A stretch of 58,559 nucleotides of DNA from Frankia nepalensis. Lineage in GTDB: Bacteria; Actinomycetota; Actinomycetes; Frankiales; Frankiaceae. This document shows positions 43,364-52,625 of the stretch, one piece after another. The DNA lies in the NCBI RefSeq assembly GCF_016786325.1, contig NZ_JADWYU010000091.1:1-58559 (forward strand), read 5' to 3'. The notes beneath the pieces were generated by a model. It was not told the origin of the DNA, made no database searches, and worked only from the letters and a program-made list of their open reading frames with translations. The position numbers and the translations under genes were made by a program. Position 1 is the stretch's first letter. Each line of letters begins with the position of its first letter.

Positions 43364-43373
43364 TAGCATCCTA
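43364..43373. promoter_or_regulatory. Overlapping divergent -10 elements
   Basis: TAGCAT (43364-43369) is 7 nt before the plus-strand GTG at 43377. On the other strand TAGGAT (complement of 43368-43373) is 8 nt before the ATG at 43359. Only 17 nt separate the two start codons, so both transcripts would be leaderless and their promoters overlap. Confidence 0.55.
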
Positions 43374-43376
43374 ACC

Positions 43377-43787
43377 GTGATGGCCGGCATGGTTCCCGCC
43401 TTCGACGAGGTCGCTCGGCGGCTCGCCTGCGCGGATGTGGTCCTGGAGATCTTCCGAAGTTTCGACGCGCATGACATCGACGGCGCGCTGGAATTCTACG
43501 CCGATGACGCCGTGTTCCTCGGGGTCACCGGCAGGGAGGCCATCAAGGAGAAAATGCGTGCGGGCCTGGCGCCCAACGCCGCCCGGCGCAGCCGTCACGT
43601 GATCGGTAATCTCCAGGCGTCCGCGCTCGACAGCAGGGTCATGCTGGTGCGCTATACCGCCGTCACCCACACCTTGGACGGCCCCGGGCCCTACCCGCCT
43701 CGGTCGGTACTCGACCAGGAACAGGAACACCGCTGTGAACCGGACGGGACGATGCGCGTGATCCGCCACCACATCCTGTGGCCCTAG
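43377..43787 (+). CDS. SnoaL-like polyketide-cyclase-fold protein
   Basis: A 136-aa NTF2-fold protein: VVLEIFRSFDAHDIDGALEF opens the fold, followed by FYADDAVFLGVTGREAIKEK, and strands with VMLVRYTAVTHTLDGPGPYP and MRVIRHHILWP. It belongs to the SnoaL-like superfamily with small hydrophobic pockets; the reaction is unknown. It is divergent from the double VOC gene and probably co-regulated with it through overlapping promoters. Confidence 0.8.
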   Translation: MMAGMVPAFDEVARRLACADVVLEIFRSFDAHDIDGALEFYADDAVFLGVTGREAIKEKMRAGLAPNAARRSRHVIGNLQASALDSRVMLVRYTAVTHTLDGPGPYPPRSVLDQEQEHRCEPDGTMRVIRHHILWP

Positions 43788-43868
43788 GATGCGTCCGCCA
43801 TCGTCGCGCCAGCACGTCGTGCGTGGACGGTGCTTCGGCGGCTGGACGGTTCGACGCGGCTGGAAGCG

Positions 43869-44402
43869 TCAATGCAGCAGGGCGCGGAGCAGGACCAGGG
43901 CAATGCCGAACATGCCGGAGACGAGCCCGTAGGCCAGGGAGGTCCAGGCGCCGCGCCCGCTGTGCCGTCCGGCGATCTCACCCCACAGCACCAGCGCGGC
44001 CACGCCGGTCCACATTCCGGCGAGGGCCGCGGTGTGCACCGACGCGCCGGCCGCCGCGGCCAGCAGCACCGCGAGGAGCGGGACGAAGGACGCCGTCACC
44101 AGGGACCATTCGTGGGCCATCGTGTCGGCCAGGCGCCGCAGTCCGGCCCGGCGGTTCACGGTCGGCGGCGCGCCGAGGAACTCGGCATATACATGGGCGA
44201 GCCAGTACACGACGACCGTGACCAGCTCGGCGTAGATCAGGTCGCGTAGAAGCAGTTGGTACCGCGCCTCCACGGCCAGCACCGAGTCGGCGAGGATCGT
44301 TCCGTAGATCGAGCCGACCGGATTGCGGGCGAGCGCCAGCATGGCGGCCCGCCAGCCACGGCGGGAAGCGACCGGCCGGTCGAGACGGACGTCTGCCTCC
44401 AC
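43869..44402 (-). CDS. Small VIT1-like membrane protein
   Basis: A 177-aa membrane protein. The N-terminus carries ARNPVGSIYGTILADSVLAV, then helix segments YAELVTVVVYWLAHVYAEFL, SLVTASFVPLLAVLLAAAAG, TAALAGMWTGVAALVLWGEI and TSLAYGLVSGMFGIALVLLR, about four to five helices. The first motif resembles the GxxxGxxx start of VIT1/CCC1-type proteins, but metal-binding residues are not obvious. Function unknown. GTG start with poor ribosome site. Confidence 0.7.
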   Translation of the reverse strand: MEADVRLDRPVASRRGWRAAMLALARNPVGSIYGTILADSVLAVEARYQLLLRDLIYAELVTVVVYWLAHVYAEFLGAPPTVNRRAGLRRLADTMAHEWSLVTASFVPLLAVLLAAAAGASVHTAALAGMWTGVAALVLWGEIAGRHSGRGAWTSLAYGLVSGMFGIALVLLRALLH

Positions 44403-44500
44403 ACCCGAGGTCTACCCGACCCGCGGAATCCGTGCCGCTCGGCGGGCCCGAACCTCCCGTACCGCGTGCTGACCCGCGCGGTCTGTCGACCGGCGCGCGT

Positions 44501-44884
44501 TCAGGTCAGGATTCGTGACTTCTCCTGCTGGTACTCCGCGTCGGTGATCTCCCCCTGCTTGCGGAGGTCGGCCAGCTTCGTCAGCTCGTCGGCCACCGCG
44601 CGAGACTGCACCGCGGAAGGCCGGAAACCCTGGTAGGCCGCCTCGCGCCGCCTCGCCGCCTCGGTCGACCGCTCGCGCATGCCCTCGCCGCGGAAGGCGA
44701 GGTAGAGGAGAACGCCCAGCAGCGGAAGGACGATGACGCCAGCCACCCATCCAGCCTTGCTCCAACCGGACAGATCGCGGCTTTGGAATACATCGGATAC
44801 CACGACGAAAAGGAGGTACATCCACGCGGCGAACAGGAAGAACCAGAGCATTGTCAAGAAAGCGCCGAGAAACGGGTAATCCAT
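44501..44884 (-). CDS. PLDc_N/SHOCT-domain membrane protein
   Basis: A 127-aa protein with two N-terminal helices (FLTMLWFFLFAAWMYLLFVV and KAGWVAGVIVLPLLGVLLYL) around an FQSRDLSGWSK loop, the PLDc_N pattern, and a C-terminal SHOCT segment: LTKLADLRKQGEITDAEYQQ then EKSRIL. Such proteins are small membrane adaptors of unknown role. AAGGAGG lies 11 nt before the ATG at 44884; the GTG at 44896 is too close to it. Confidence 0.88.
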   Translation of the reverse strand: MDYPFLGAFLTMLWFFLFAAWMYLLFVVVSDVFQSRDLSGWSKAGWVAGVIVLPLLGVLLYLAFRGEGMRERSTEAARRREAAYQGFRPSAVQSRAVADELTKLADLRKQGEITDAEYQQEKSRILT

Positions 44885-45095
44885 GGACCACGCCACCTCC
44901 TTGCGGCTACGACACTCCTTATGGTGCCCACCTCACGGCGTCCTGCACGCCGGATCTCCTACGAGTGGCGTCGTCTCGCGCCAGGACCGTGGCGGAGGTC
45001 GCGGCCGACGGACCGCTGAGGACCTCGGTGGCGGCCTGGTCGTACATCATGGTGACGTGGCCGACGAACGAGTGACGGCGCCAGAGTCGCCAGCG

Positions 45096-46148
45096 ATGAC
45101 GAGCGAGCAGGCCGGCCGCTGGGAGACGGTTCTGGACACGCTCGCCGGGATGCTGCCGCCGGGCGCGGTCCGGGTGCTGGTCGACGGCGCTGGCGGCGAG
45201 GACGTGCCGAGGCTGTTCGCGGACCGGCTGGCCGCCTCCGTCAGCGCCGCCGGCCGCCGCGGCCGGCGGGCAGGCGCCGGGCCGACCGCGGGCGCCGGGC
45301 CGGCGGGCGGCGCCGGGCCGGCGGCGGGCGGCGACACGCCGGACGGGGCGGCCGGCGCCGGCACGGTCGTCCTGGCGGACGGTCCACGCCGGCGCGCCGA
45401 CTCGCCCCCCGGCGGCTGGGACGTCGTCGTGTGGCTGCATACCCGGGCCGGCCGCGACGAGGAAGGCGAGCGTGGCGCCGACGTCGTCGTCGACGTGGAC
45501 GACCCTGCCTGGCCGGTGATCCGGCGGGTCGCGGCCCGGCTGGCCGGCGACGGGAGTTGGTTCGCCCGCGAGACCGATGCCTTCTTCTCCGTGCGCGCGG
45601 CCACCTGGGACGCGAAGTTCGGGGACGACCTGCCGGCCTACGCGGCGGCCGTGCGCGCGATGGGGCTGCGCGCCGGCGCGGTCGCGCTGGACGCGGGCTG
45701 TGGGACAGGGCGCGCGCTGCCCGCGCTGCGGGACGCCGTCGGGCCGGCTGGCAGGGTGATCGGGCTCGACCTGACCCCGCTGATGCTGCGCGCGGCGCGC
45801 GAGGCCGGCCGGGCCGTCGGCGTGACGCTGCTCGTCGCCGACGCGCGCCACCTGTCGGTGGCCAACGGCGCCGTCGACGCGGTGTTCGCCGCCGGGCTGG
45901 TGCATCACCTGCCGGACATGGCGGCGGGGCTCGCCGAGCTCGCCAGGATCAGCCGTCCCGGTGGGCGGCTCGCGATCTTTCATCCGTCCGGGCGGGCCGC
46001 CCTGGCCGCCCGCCACGGCCGCGCGTTGCGGCCGGACGAGCCGCTCGCGGCCGGGCGTCTCGGACCGATGCTCGCCGCCAGCGGCTGGCACCTCGACAGC
46101 TACGACGACGCCGCGCACCGGTTTCTCGCCCTCGCCACCCGCGGGTAG
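45096..46148 (+). CDS. SAM-dependent methyltransferase with long N-terminal region
   Basis: A 350-aa protein. The C-terminal half is a class I methyltransferase: VALDAGCGTGRALPALRDAV (motif I), VIGLDLTPLMLRAAREAG, VADARHLSVANGAVDAVFAA, and GLVHHLPDMAAGLAELARIS with RPGGRLAIFHPSG. The N-terminal half includes an Ala/Gly-rich repeat stretch (GAGPTAGAGPAGGAGPAAGG) and a Rossmann-like part ending DVVVDVDDPAWPVIRR. A second candidate start is GTG 45072. Substrate unknown. Confidence 0.82.
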   Translation: MTSEQAGRWETVLDTLAGMLPPGAVRVLVDGAGGEDVPRLFADRLAASVSAAGRRGRRAGAGPTAGAGPAGGAGPAAGGDTPDGAAGAGTVVLADGPRRRADSPPGGWDVVVWLHTRAGRDEEGERGADVVVDVDDPAWPVIRRVAARLAGDGSWFARETDAFFSVRAATWDAKFGDDLPAYAAAVRAMGLRAGAVALDAGCGTGRALPALRDAVGPAGRVIGLDLTPLMLRAAREAGRAVGVTLLVADARHLSVANGAVDAVFAAGLVHHLPDMAAGLAELARISRPGGRLAIFHPSGRAALAARHGRALRPDEPLAAGRLGPMLAASGWHLDSYDDAAHRFLALATRG

Positions 46149-46704
46149 GACCGTCCCGCCCGGGTGGCCGCGACACGCCGGCCTGAGCGCGTCCGGCCCG
46201 CCCAACCGGGCGACGGGTGGCCCGCCCCGGCCGCTGGCTGACGTCGAACTCGGGAGTGGACGGACCCGGCTGCTGGGTCTGTCCCGCGCGGTCGGCGGTG
46301 ATGGCGCTCCGGTGACCCGCGGTAGCGGCAAACGTAGGAGTCACCCTCAGCCGCCCGGTACCCCCGCGAGAGGGTATCAAGACCGGCCTTTTCTGGACTA
46401 ACGTGCCAAATCCGTACCTTGCATCGTACCCTGCCCGTGGTGAGGGGCCGTTTTAGGAAACGGAGGAACTTCTGGTAGCGATGCCGCCGGTAGAAGCCAG
46501 CACCAGCAGGCCGCGAGCCGTTCTTCAGGGGGTTGACGGAGCGTGCGTACTGGTGGCGGTGACTGGGGTGGCGCGGGATGCGGCACCGGTGTGCCGCGAC
46601 GTCCGCCAGACCATCCCGGCGAGTGCCGCCGGGCTGTTCTTTGGCCGTCGAGATCCCAGGCAGTTGAGGGCGAACCGTGGAGGGGGATTGTCGAGGAGGT
46701 ATTG
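46149..46704. other. Intergenic region upstream of GAF-LuxR gene
   Basis: 556 nt. Around 46380-46460 composition falls to lower GC (GGCCTTTTCTGGACTAACGT), and GTACC occurs twice 12 nt apart, a likely promoter area. A 74-codon ORF runs from ATG 46481 and ends with a TGA that overlaps the next ATG (TGATG), which would couple translation. Its codon bias is weak and its own ribosome site is distant, so it may be a leader rather than a gene. Confidence 0.3.
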
Positions 46705-47544
46705 ATGACATCAAAGCCATGCGACGATACCCAGGCTGACGAGTTCCTCATCCGGATCACGTCCAGCTTGCGGGAACGTACCGGGGCCGATCTTGCTCTC
46801 GCGGGGGTCGTCTATCCGCGCACCGGCAAGCTGGCCCTTCGCTGCGCCACCGGCATGCGGACCGACGGGCTTCCAGGGAGAACCGCTCCGCTGGATCAGA
46901 CCCTGGCCGGCCGGGTGGTCGCCGCCGGCCGGCATGTGCTCGTCGAGAACGACGGCAAGCGGGCGCGGATCGGTACCCGTGGGCCCGCCTGGGGGGACTG
47001 CGGCGAGGATGTCCGCTCTCTGCTCGCGGTACCGCTGCGCCTGGACGGGCGCGTGCTGTTCGTGCTGTATCTGGGGACGCGGTCCGACAAGGCGATCGGC
47101 GCCGCGACGACCAGGACGGCGCTTTCCTTCGTCAGCCGCTTGGAGGACTTCGTGACCCAGGCCGCGAGGGCGTACGAGATCGACGCGCCGCAGCGGTGCG
47201 TCATGGACATAAGGACGCTGCGCCAGATCGACGGCGAGCTGGAGAAACTCGCGAAGGGGGTCACCGTCCCGCATGACCGGGCGAGGATCGCCGCGATTCG
47301 GAGCCTGCTCGAAGACGGCGTCCTGGCGTCGTCGGCCCAGGAGCCGGCGTTCGCCCTGACCCGGCGTGAGCTGGACGTTCTCGGGCTGGTGGCCGAAGGA
47401 CTCTCGAACGCGGAGACGGCGGAACAGCTCGCGGTGAGCCCGGAGACCGTCAAGGCCTATCTGCGCAATATCCGGAGCAAGCTGGGAGTACGGAACCGGA
47501 CGGCGGCGGTGAGCGTCGCCCGGCGGTATGGCCTGCTGTGGTGA
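46705..47544 (+). CDS. GAF-domain LuxR-family transcriptional regulator
   Basis: A 279-aa regulator. Residues about 10-150 form a GAF domain (LRERTGADLALAGVVYPRTG, VRSLLAVPLRLDGRVLFVLY), a helical linker follows, and the C-terminal LuxR helix-turn-helix is FALTRRELDVLGLVAEGLSN then VSPETVKAYLRNIRSKLGVR. It probably senses a small molecule or redox ligand and controls catabolic genes. GAGGAGG stands 5-6 nt before the ATG at 46705. Confidence 0.9.
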   Translation: MTSKPCDDTQADEFLIRITSSLRERTGADLALAGVVYPRTGKLALRCATGMRTDGLPGRTAPLDQTLAGRVVAAGRHVLVENDGKRARIGTRGPAWGDCGEDVRSLLAVPLRLDGRVLFVLYLGTRSDKAIGAATTRTALSFVSRLEDFVTQAARAYEIDAPQRCVMDIRTLRQIDGELEKLAKGVTVPHDRARIAAIRSLLEDGVLASSAQEPAFALTRRELDVLGLVAEGLSNAETAEQLAVSPETVKAYLRNIRSKLGVRNRTAAVSVARRYGLLW

Positions 47545-47995
47545 CCTGGCCGGGCCCGGGGACCCGTCGTCGCGCGCGGGGGCTGCCCGCGACGGGATCC
47601 ACGACCGGGCTCGCCTCGCGGGACGCCGAGCATCCACTCGCTGATCATTTTGCGAGCCGCCTCGGCTGTTCCGTTCGTCGTGGCGGCCCGGCGGGCGCGG
47701 CGTTGGCCGGTGACCGGGGTCGGCTCGGCGGGGCCCAACGAAACGTGGTGGTCGAGCCGGAGTGGCTGGCCACTGTTGCTAACGCGATGTAGCTCCTTGT
47801 GGGCCTGGGGTCGCCAGATTTCCCGAGGCTCCATTTGATCGCTACTTCAAGTAATGGGCAAAGTTGATATCGCATAAATTGACGAAACGCTACCGTGTCG
47901 TCGTCCGATCCCGATGATCATGTCCAAACGTAAGTCGGAAGGGGGCCGATCGTGGCGTCGGCGGATGAGCGGCGGTCGTGGCCGGGGGAGCACTT
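47545..47995. other. Intergenic region before the MMPL gene
   Basis: 451 nt without a supported gene. The part 47840-47895 is AT-rich for this genome (GTTGATATCGCATAAATTGA), with TTGACG at 47879-47884, and is the likely promoter zone. No strong inverted repeat is seen. Confidence 0.3.
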
Positions 47996-50671
47996 ATGTC
48001 GCGACTGACCTCTTGGTGCTGCGCCCATCACCGTCTGGTGGCCGCGCTGTGGCTGCTGGTCGTCGTCGCGGCGGTGGTGGCCGCGCTGGGCTCCGACGCG
48101 CGGGTGCGCTCCCGGGTCGGGCCGGCGACGACGGAGTCCCAGCGGGCGACGGACCTCGTTCCCACGGTGATGCCGGACGGGAAGCTCCCGGACACCGAGA
48201 CCGTCGTCGTGCACCTGCCGAACGGCGACCTGCGCGCCCCGGCCGAGCGCGCGCGCGTCGAGGCGCTCGTGAAGAGACTCGGCGAGGTGCCCGGGGTGGG
48301 CGCCGCGCTGAGTCCCTACGGCCCCGGCGCCGACCTGGCGGTGGGGGCCAACCCGATCAGCGCCGACGGCGACACCGTACTCGTGGCGGTCCTGATGAAG
48401 GCGTCGGCGCTCGCCCCCGACCTGGCCGCCGTGCGGGAACTGGAGCAGGCCGCCCAGACGTACGCGACCGCCGGCATGCGCGTCGAGCTGATGGGCCCGG
48501 GCATCACCACCGACGTCCAGGGGAAGATCGCCATTCTCCCGCTGGCCCTGGGTGGCCTGGTGGCGCTCCTCATCCTGCGCCTGGCGCTCGGGACTCCCTC
48601 CGCCATGATCGCCGCGGCGTCGCCGGTCATCGTGACGACGCTGGTCGGCCTCGTGCTGGTCGGTCTCGTCTCCCGGGCCCGGCCCATCTCGCCGCTCGCG
48701 CCGGTGCTCGCGCTGCTGCTGGGCCTCGTCGTCAGCCTCGGTGCCGGCATCGTGGTGGTGCACCGCGCCCAGCTCGCGATGCGCGAGGGCCTCGACCCGC
48801 GGGCCGCCGTGGTGCGCGCGATGGGCTGGGCGGGGCGAGCGGCGGTGCTCGGCGCGGGCTGTCTCTGCGTCGTCGCGCTCGTGGCCTGGGCCAGCGACCT
48901 CGCCGGCTTCGCCGAGTACGCGCCGGCGGTGTTCGTCGTGGCGGCGGTGGCCGCGCTCGCGCTGGCCACCATAATGCCGGCGGCCCTCGCCCTCGGCGCG
49001 AACCACCTGCTGCCCTGGTCGGAAAGGACCCTGGTGCGGCGTACCGGCAGCGGGCCACCCCGCCGGGCCGGGCTGCGCTCCTGGTGGGCACGGCAGGTCG
49101 GCCGGTATCCGCGGCCGATCGCGATCGCCGCGGGGGTGCTGCTGGCCGTCCTGGTGGTGCCCGCCCTCAGCCTGCGCCTAGGGGCCAGCGACGCCGGCGT
49201 CGACCCGACGTCCACCACCACGCGCCGGGCCTACGATCTGATCAGCCAGGAGTACGGCCCTGGCCTGACGGGACCGATGCTGATCGTCGCGCAGAACACC
49301 TCCGCCGCCGGGCCGGACGCGGCGGCGCGGCTCGCCGAGGCCATCGACGCCACCCCCGGGGTGGCCTCCGCGCAGCTCGTGCTCGACCGCCCGGACGCGG
49401 GCCTCGCGCTGCTGCGCGCCATACCCGACAGCGAGCCACGCTCGCAGGCCATGTCCGACCTGCTCGACCGGCTGCGCACCCAGACGGTTCCCAAGATCGT
49501 CGGGGACACGGATCTGCGTGTCCACATCGGCGGTCAGTCCGCGCTGTTCCTGGACACGGCCGACGATCTCGCCGGCGCGCTGCCGGTGTTCATCGGGCTG
49601 GTCGGTCTCGTCGTCGGTCTCGCCGCCCTTGTCCTGGCCCGGTCGTTGCTCGTGGCCGCCGCGATCGCCGTGGCCGAGCTGGTGGCGCTGGGGGCGGCCC
49701 TTGGCATCGTCAGCCTGTTCACCCGCATCGACTGGTTGGCGGCCCTCCTCAACGTGCGTACCGGGCCCTTCGAGCCGTTCGCGGTCGCGTTCATGGTCTT
49801 CGCCGCCTTCGGCCTCACGGTCGGCATGCACCTGGGCCTGCTGAGCAGGCTGGGCGAGGCCCGGTCGGCGGCCAGGCTCGACGCTCTGCGGGATCGCGCG
49901 GAACAGACAGTGCCCCTGAAATGGCCGCCGGACCGCGAGCTCCGGCCGGCGCTCCGCCCCGCGTACCGGTCCGCCCTCACGGCCGAGGCGGAATCCCAAC
50001 GGCACAGGGAGCTCGTCCGCGCGGGCCATGCCGACGCCGCGGCGATCACGCTCACCATCAGCGTGATCCTGTTTCCGTTGTTCCTGGCGGTCGCGGCGCA
50101 GCAACAGCGGATGTTCGCGGTGTTCGGGGCGGGGCTGGCCCTCGCGGTCGCCGTTGACGCCCTCGTGCTCCGAGGAGCGCTGCTACCGGGCCTGCTCCAC
50201 TTCATCTCCATCCCGACCACGCCCCCGCCGGGGACCCGACCGCTGCATTCCGCCCGGGCCGCCGAGTCCCGCCGGCCCACCGCGCGACGGGACTCGGCGC
50301 GGTCGGACTCCACGCGGCCGGGTTCCACGCGACCTGGAACCTCCAGGCGGGCCCGCCCGCTCGCGCCCATCGACGTCGCCGAACGCCTGGCCGACGCCGC
50401 GGTACGCGAGCTCAAGGAGGAGACCGGGCTCGACGTCGAGGTGGTCCGCATCGTCGGGCTCTACCGCGATCCACACCACGTCATCGCCTACGGCGACGGA
50501 GAACTCACCCAGGAGTTCTCCGTTCGCTTCGAAACCCGCGTCGTCGAGCAGGACCCGCCGCCCACCGGCGGTGACGACCAGGAACCGGTTCCCGTGCCCA
50601 ACCCGACGGGGCCGCACTCGATATCCGCCCCACAGACCGGCTATGCGTCGAGCACGGCCTGGGAGAGGTGA
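47996..50671 (+). CDS. MMPL-family transporter fused to a NUDIX remnant
   Basis: An 891-aa protein. The first 740 residues are an RND-type MMPL lipid/drug exporter: one N-terminal helix (LWLLVVVAAVVAALGSDARV), an extracellular domain, five or so clustered helices (about 180-330), a second extracellular domain starting SLRLGASDAGVDPTSTTTRR, and a second helix cluster (about 520-730). After LLHFISIPTT comes a repeat-rich linker (STRPGSTRPGTS), and then ERLADAAVRELKEETGLDVE with VVRIVGLYRDPHHVIAYGDG, a NUDIX hydrolase box and following strands. The Gly of the NUDIX box is Ala and the first strands are missing, so hydrolase activity is doubtful. ATG 47996 has GGGGGAG 5 nt upstream. Confidence 0.85.
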   Translation: MSRLTSWCCAHHRLVAALWLLVVVAAVVAALGSDARVRSRVGPATTESQRATDLVPTVMPDGKLPDTETVVVHLPNGDLRAPAERARVEALVKRLGEVPGVGAALSPYGPGADLAVGANPISADGDTVLVAVLMKASALAPDLAAVRELEQAAQTYATAGMRVELMGPGITTDVQGKIAILPLALGGLVALLILRLALGTPSAMIAAASPVIVTTLVGLVLVGLVSRARPISPLAPVLALLLGLVVSLGAGIVVVHRAQLAMREGLDPRAAVVRAMGWAGRAAVLGAGCLCVVALVAWASDLAGFAEYAPAVFVVAAVAALALATIMPAALALGANHLLPWSERTLVRRTGSGPPRRAGLRSWWARQVGRYPRPIAIAAGVLLAVLVVPALSLRLGASDAGVDPTSTTTRRAYDLISQEYGPGLTGPMLIVAQNTSAAGPDAAARLAEAIDATPGVASAQLVLDRPDAGLALLRAIPDSEPRSQAMSDLLDRLRTQTVPKIVGDTDLRVHIGGQSALFLDTADDLAGALPVFIGLVGLVVGLAALVLARSLLVAAAIAVAELVALGAALGIVSLFTRIDWLAALLNVRTGPFEPFAVAFMVFAAFGLTVGMHLGLLSRLGEARSAARLDALRDRAEQTVPLKWPPDRELRPALRPAYRSALTAEAESQRHRELVRAGHADAAAITLTISVILFPLFLAVAAQQQRMFAVFGAGLALAVAVDALVLRGALLPGLLHFISIPTTPPPGTRPLHSARAAESRRPTARRDSARSDSTRPGSTRPGTSRRARPLAPIDVAERLADAAVRELKEETGLDVEVVRIVGLYRDPHHVIAYGDGELTQEFSVRFETRVVEQDPPPTGGDDQEPVPVPNPTGPHSISAPQTGYASSTAWER

Positions 50672-50838
50672 CCGACGCCGTCCACCCGTCCGGCTACCTC
50701 CCACGGATGGTGGGGTTCTCCAGGGCGGCGGGCTGCTTCCTGTTCCTCGACGGTCGCGTGCGTCCCGCGGCCTGGCGCGGTGGGGTACGTGACGGGGCAG
50801 CGGGCCGCGAGGGGACGGGCGCAGGGGCGGGAGCCGGA

Positions 50839-51768
50839 CTATGGCGTGGGCGCGAGGTCGCGTAGCGCCGGCGCGAGCTCCCGCCATTCGCGGTCCGGCA
50901 GCGCGGCGGGGTCGGCGGTGAGGACCTGGATGCACACGTGGTCCGCGCCCGCGTCGAAATGCTGGCGCACCCGGTCACGGATCACGTCGGCGTCCCCATG
51001 GGCGACGATCGCGTCGACCAGCCGACGGCTCGGGCCACCCACGATGTCGTCGTCGCCGAAGCCCAGCCGCCGGACGTTCGCCTGCTGGTGCGGGGCCAGG
51101 GCGACGTACATGGCGACGTGCTCCGTGGCGACCTCGCGGGCGCGGTCGGCGTCGGTATCCAGCACGACCGCCTGCTCGACGCCGAGGAACGCCTCGGGAC
51201 CCATGATCTCGCGTGCCCACCGGGTGTGCTCGACGGGCACGAAGTACGGGTGCGCGCCCCAGGTTCGCTCGGCCGCCAGCGACAGCATCTTCGGGCCGAG
51301 CGCCGCCAGGACCCGGCGCACGGCCGACTCCGGCGGCGGGCTGTGCACGGGGACGGCGTCCATGGCCGCCAGGTAGCTGCCCATGGTCGATACCGCCTTG
51401 CCCAGGGCGGGTATGGGGTAGCCGTCCAGGTGGTGGATGGTGTCGTCGACCCGGTGGCCGCCGAGGCCGAGAAGGTAGCGTCCCGGGAACGCCTCGCCCA
51501 GCGCGCGGGCCGCGGTCGCCAGGGCGACGGGGTCGCGGAACGCGATGTTCGCGATGCCGGACGCGACGGTGACGCGCCGGGTGGCCGACAGGAGGAGCCA
51601 CGCCTGGCCCACCGCGTCGCGGCCGAATGCCTCTCCGTACCAGATGGCGCCGTAGCCCAGCTCCTCGATCTGGGAGGCGGCCTCCCGTACCCGGCCGGCG
51701 GGCTGGCCGTCGAAGGCGGACGTCCAGACGCCTACCTGGCCGAGCCCGTGTCCCGTGTCTCCGGTCAT
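50839..51768 (-). CDS. LLM-class F420-dependent oxidoreductase
   Basis: A 309-aa luciferase-like TIM barrel. Typical segments are LGQVGVWTSAFDGQPAGRVR, EELGYGAIWYGEAFGRDAVG, VTVASGIANIAFRDPVALAT and FPGRYLLGLGGHRVDD, matching the subgroup of actinobacterial F420-dependent probable oxidoreductases. It would reduce or oxidise an unknown substrate with F420. The ATG at 51768 has GAAGGA about 6 nt upstream. It is divergent from a TetR gene with palindromic operators between, the first touching its -10-like TATTAC. Confidence 0.88.
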   Translation of the reverse strand: MTGDTGHGLGQVGVWTSAFDGQPAGRVREAASQIEELGYGAIWYGEAFGRDAVGQAWLLLSATRRVTVASGIANIAFRDPVALATAARALGEAFPGRYLLGLGGHRVDDTIHHLDGYPIPALGKAVSTMGSYLAAMDAVPVHSPPPESAVRRVLAALGPKMLSLAAERTWGAHPYFVPVEHTRWAREIMGPEAFLGVEQAVVLDTDADRAREVATEHVAMYVALAPHQQANVRRLGFGDDDIVGGPSRRLVDAIVAHGDADVIRDRVRQHFDAGADHVCIQVLTADPAALPDREWRELAPALRDLAPTP

Positions 51769-51794
51769 CGTGATCCTTCGGTCCTCGCGTAATA

Positions 51795-51866
51795 CGGACA
51801 GGCTGTCCGCTTGTTCGGCCACGATACGGACAGCCTGTCCGGTTGTCTATCCGGGTAACCTGTCCG
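51795..51866. promoter_or_regulatory. Three operator-like repeats between LLM gene and TetR gene
   Basis: CGGACAG-G-CTGTCCG at 51795-51809 and CGGACAG-C-CTGTCCG at 51827-51841 are perfect 7-bp dyads around one base, 32 nt apart centre to centre. A third, imperfect site ending CCTGTCCG lies at 51852-51866. All are probably bound by the adjacent TetR protein, controlling both divergent genes. Confidence 0.75.
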
Positions 51867-51900
51867 GTTGTCGACCCGGGCAGGGTGGAGAGGGGGAGCG

Positions 51901-52506
51901 ATGGCCTCGGCCGGACAGGCTCCCGCGCAGCGCCTCCAGCGCACCGACGCCCGGCGCAACCGGCAGCGGCTGCTCGCCGTCGCGCGCGAGGCCTTCGACG
52001 AGGCCGGGCCCGACGCGTCCCTCGTCGAGATCGCCCGCCGGGCCGGGGTCGGGCAGGGCACCCTCTACCGGCACTTCCCGACCCGAACAGCCCTCGTGCG
52101 AGCCGTGCTCGCCGACCGGATCGAGACGCTGTGCCGGCAGGCGGCGGAACTGGCGGCCACCCATGGCGCGGACGACGCGCTGGCCGCCTGGCTGCGGCTG
52201 TTCCTCACCCACGCGCGGGTCAACCAGGGCCTGGCCGGCGCGTTCATGACCGAGGGACCCGAGGCGGTCGGGGTCGACTGCCACCAGACGATCCTGGGTA
52301 CCGCGGCCGATCTCCTCGGCCGAGCTCAGCGGACAGGGACGGCCCGCCCCGACCTGAGCCCGGACGACCTCATCCAGCTCGTCGTCGGGATCGCCCTGGC
52401 CACCGCCCGCGGCGACGACGCCGACCAGGCCGACCGGCTGCTCGCGCTCGCCCTCGACGCGGTCGGGAAGAAGCCCGCCGACGGCGGCGGGCCGCCGCGG
52501 CCATAG
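51901..52506 (+). CDS. TetR-family repressor (divergent to LLM gene)
   Basis: A 201-aa regulator. The DNA-binding part is RTDARRNRQRLLAVAREAFD, then LVEIARRAGVGQGTLYRHFP and TRTALVRAVLADRI; the C-terminal domain is of the SbtR type (AAWLRLFLTHARVNQGLAGA). GAGAGGGGGAG precedes the ATG at 51901. The three dyads upstream suggest that it represses itself and the LLM oxidoreductase gene. Confidence 0.92.
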   Translation: MASAGQAPAQRLQRTDARRNRQRLLAVAREAFDEAGPDASLVEIARRAGVGQGTLYRHFPTRTALVRAVLADRIETLCRQAAELAATHGADDALAAWLRLFLTHARVNQGLAGAFMTEGPEAVGVDCHQTILGTAADLLGRAQRTGTARPDLSPDDLIQLVVGIALATARGDDADQADRLLALALDAVGKKPADGGGPPRP

Positions 52507-52625
52507 GGCGGGCGGATCCCGCCGGCCCGGCCGGCCGGCGGCTTCGACCGCGTCTCTCAGCCGCGTCCCTCAGCCGTGTCCTTCGACCGTGCCCGCTCGT
52601 CGCCGTGCCCGCTCCTCGCCGTGGC

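Noticed and set aside
46481-46705. 74-codon ORF before the GAF-LuxR gene as a firm gene
   Set aside because: Weak codon bias, no close ribosome site and no recognisable sequence; kept only as a remark on the intergenic region.
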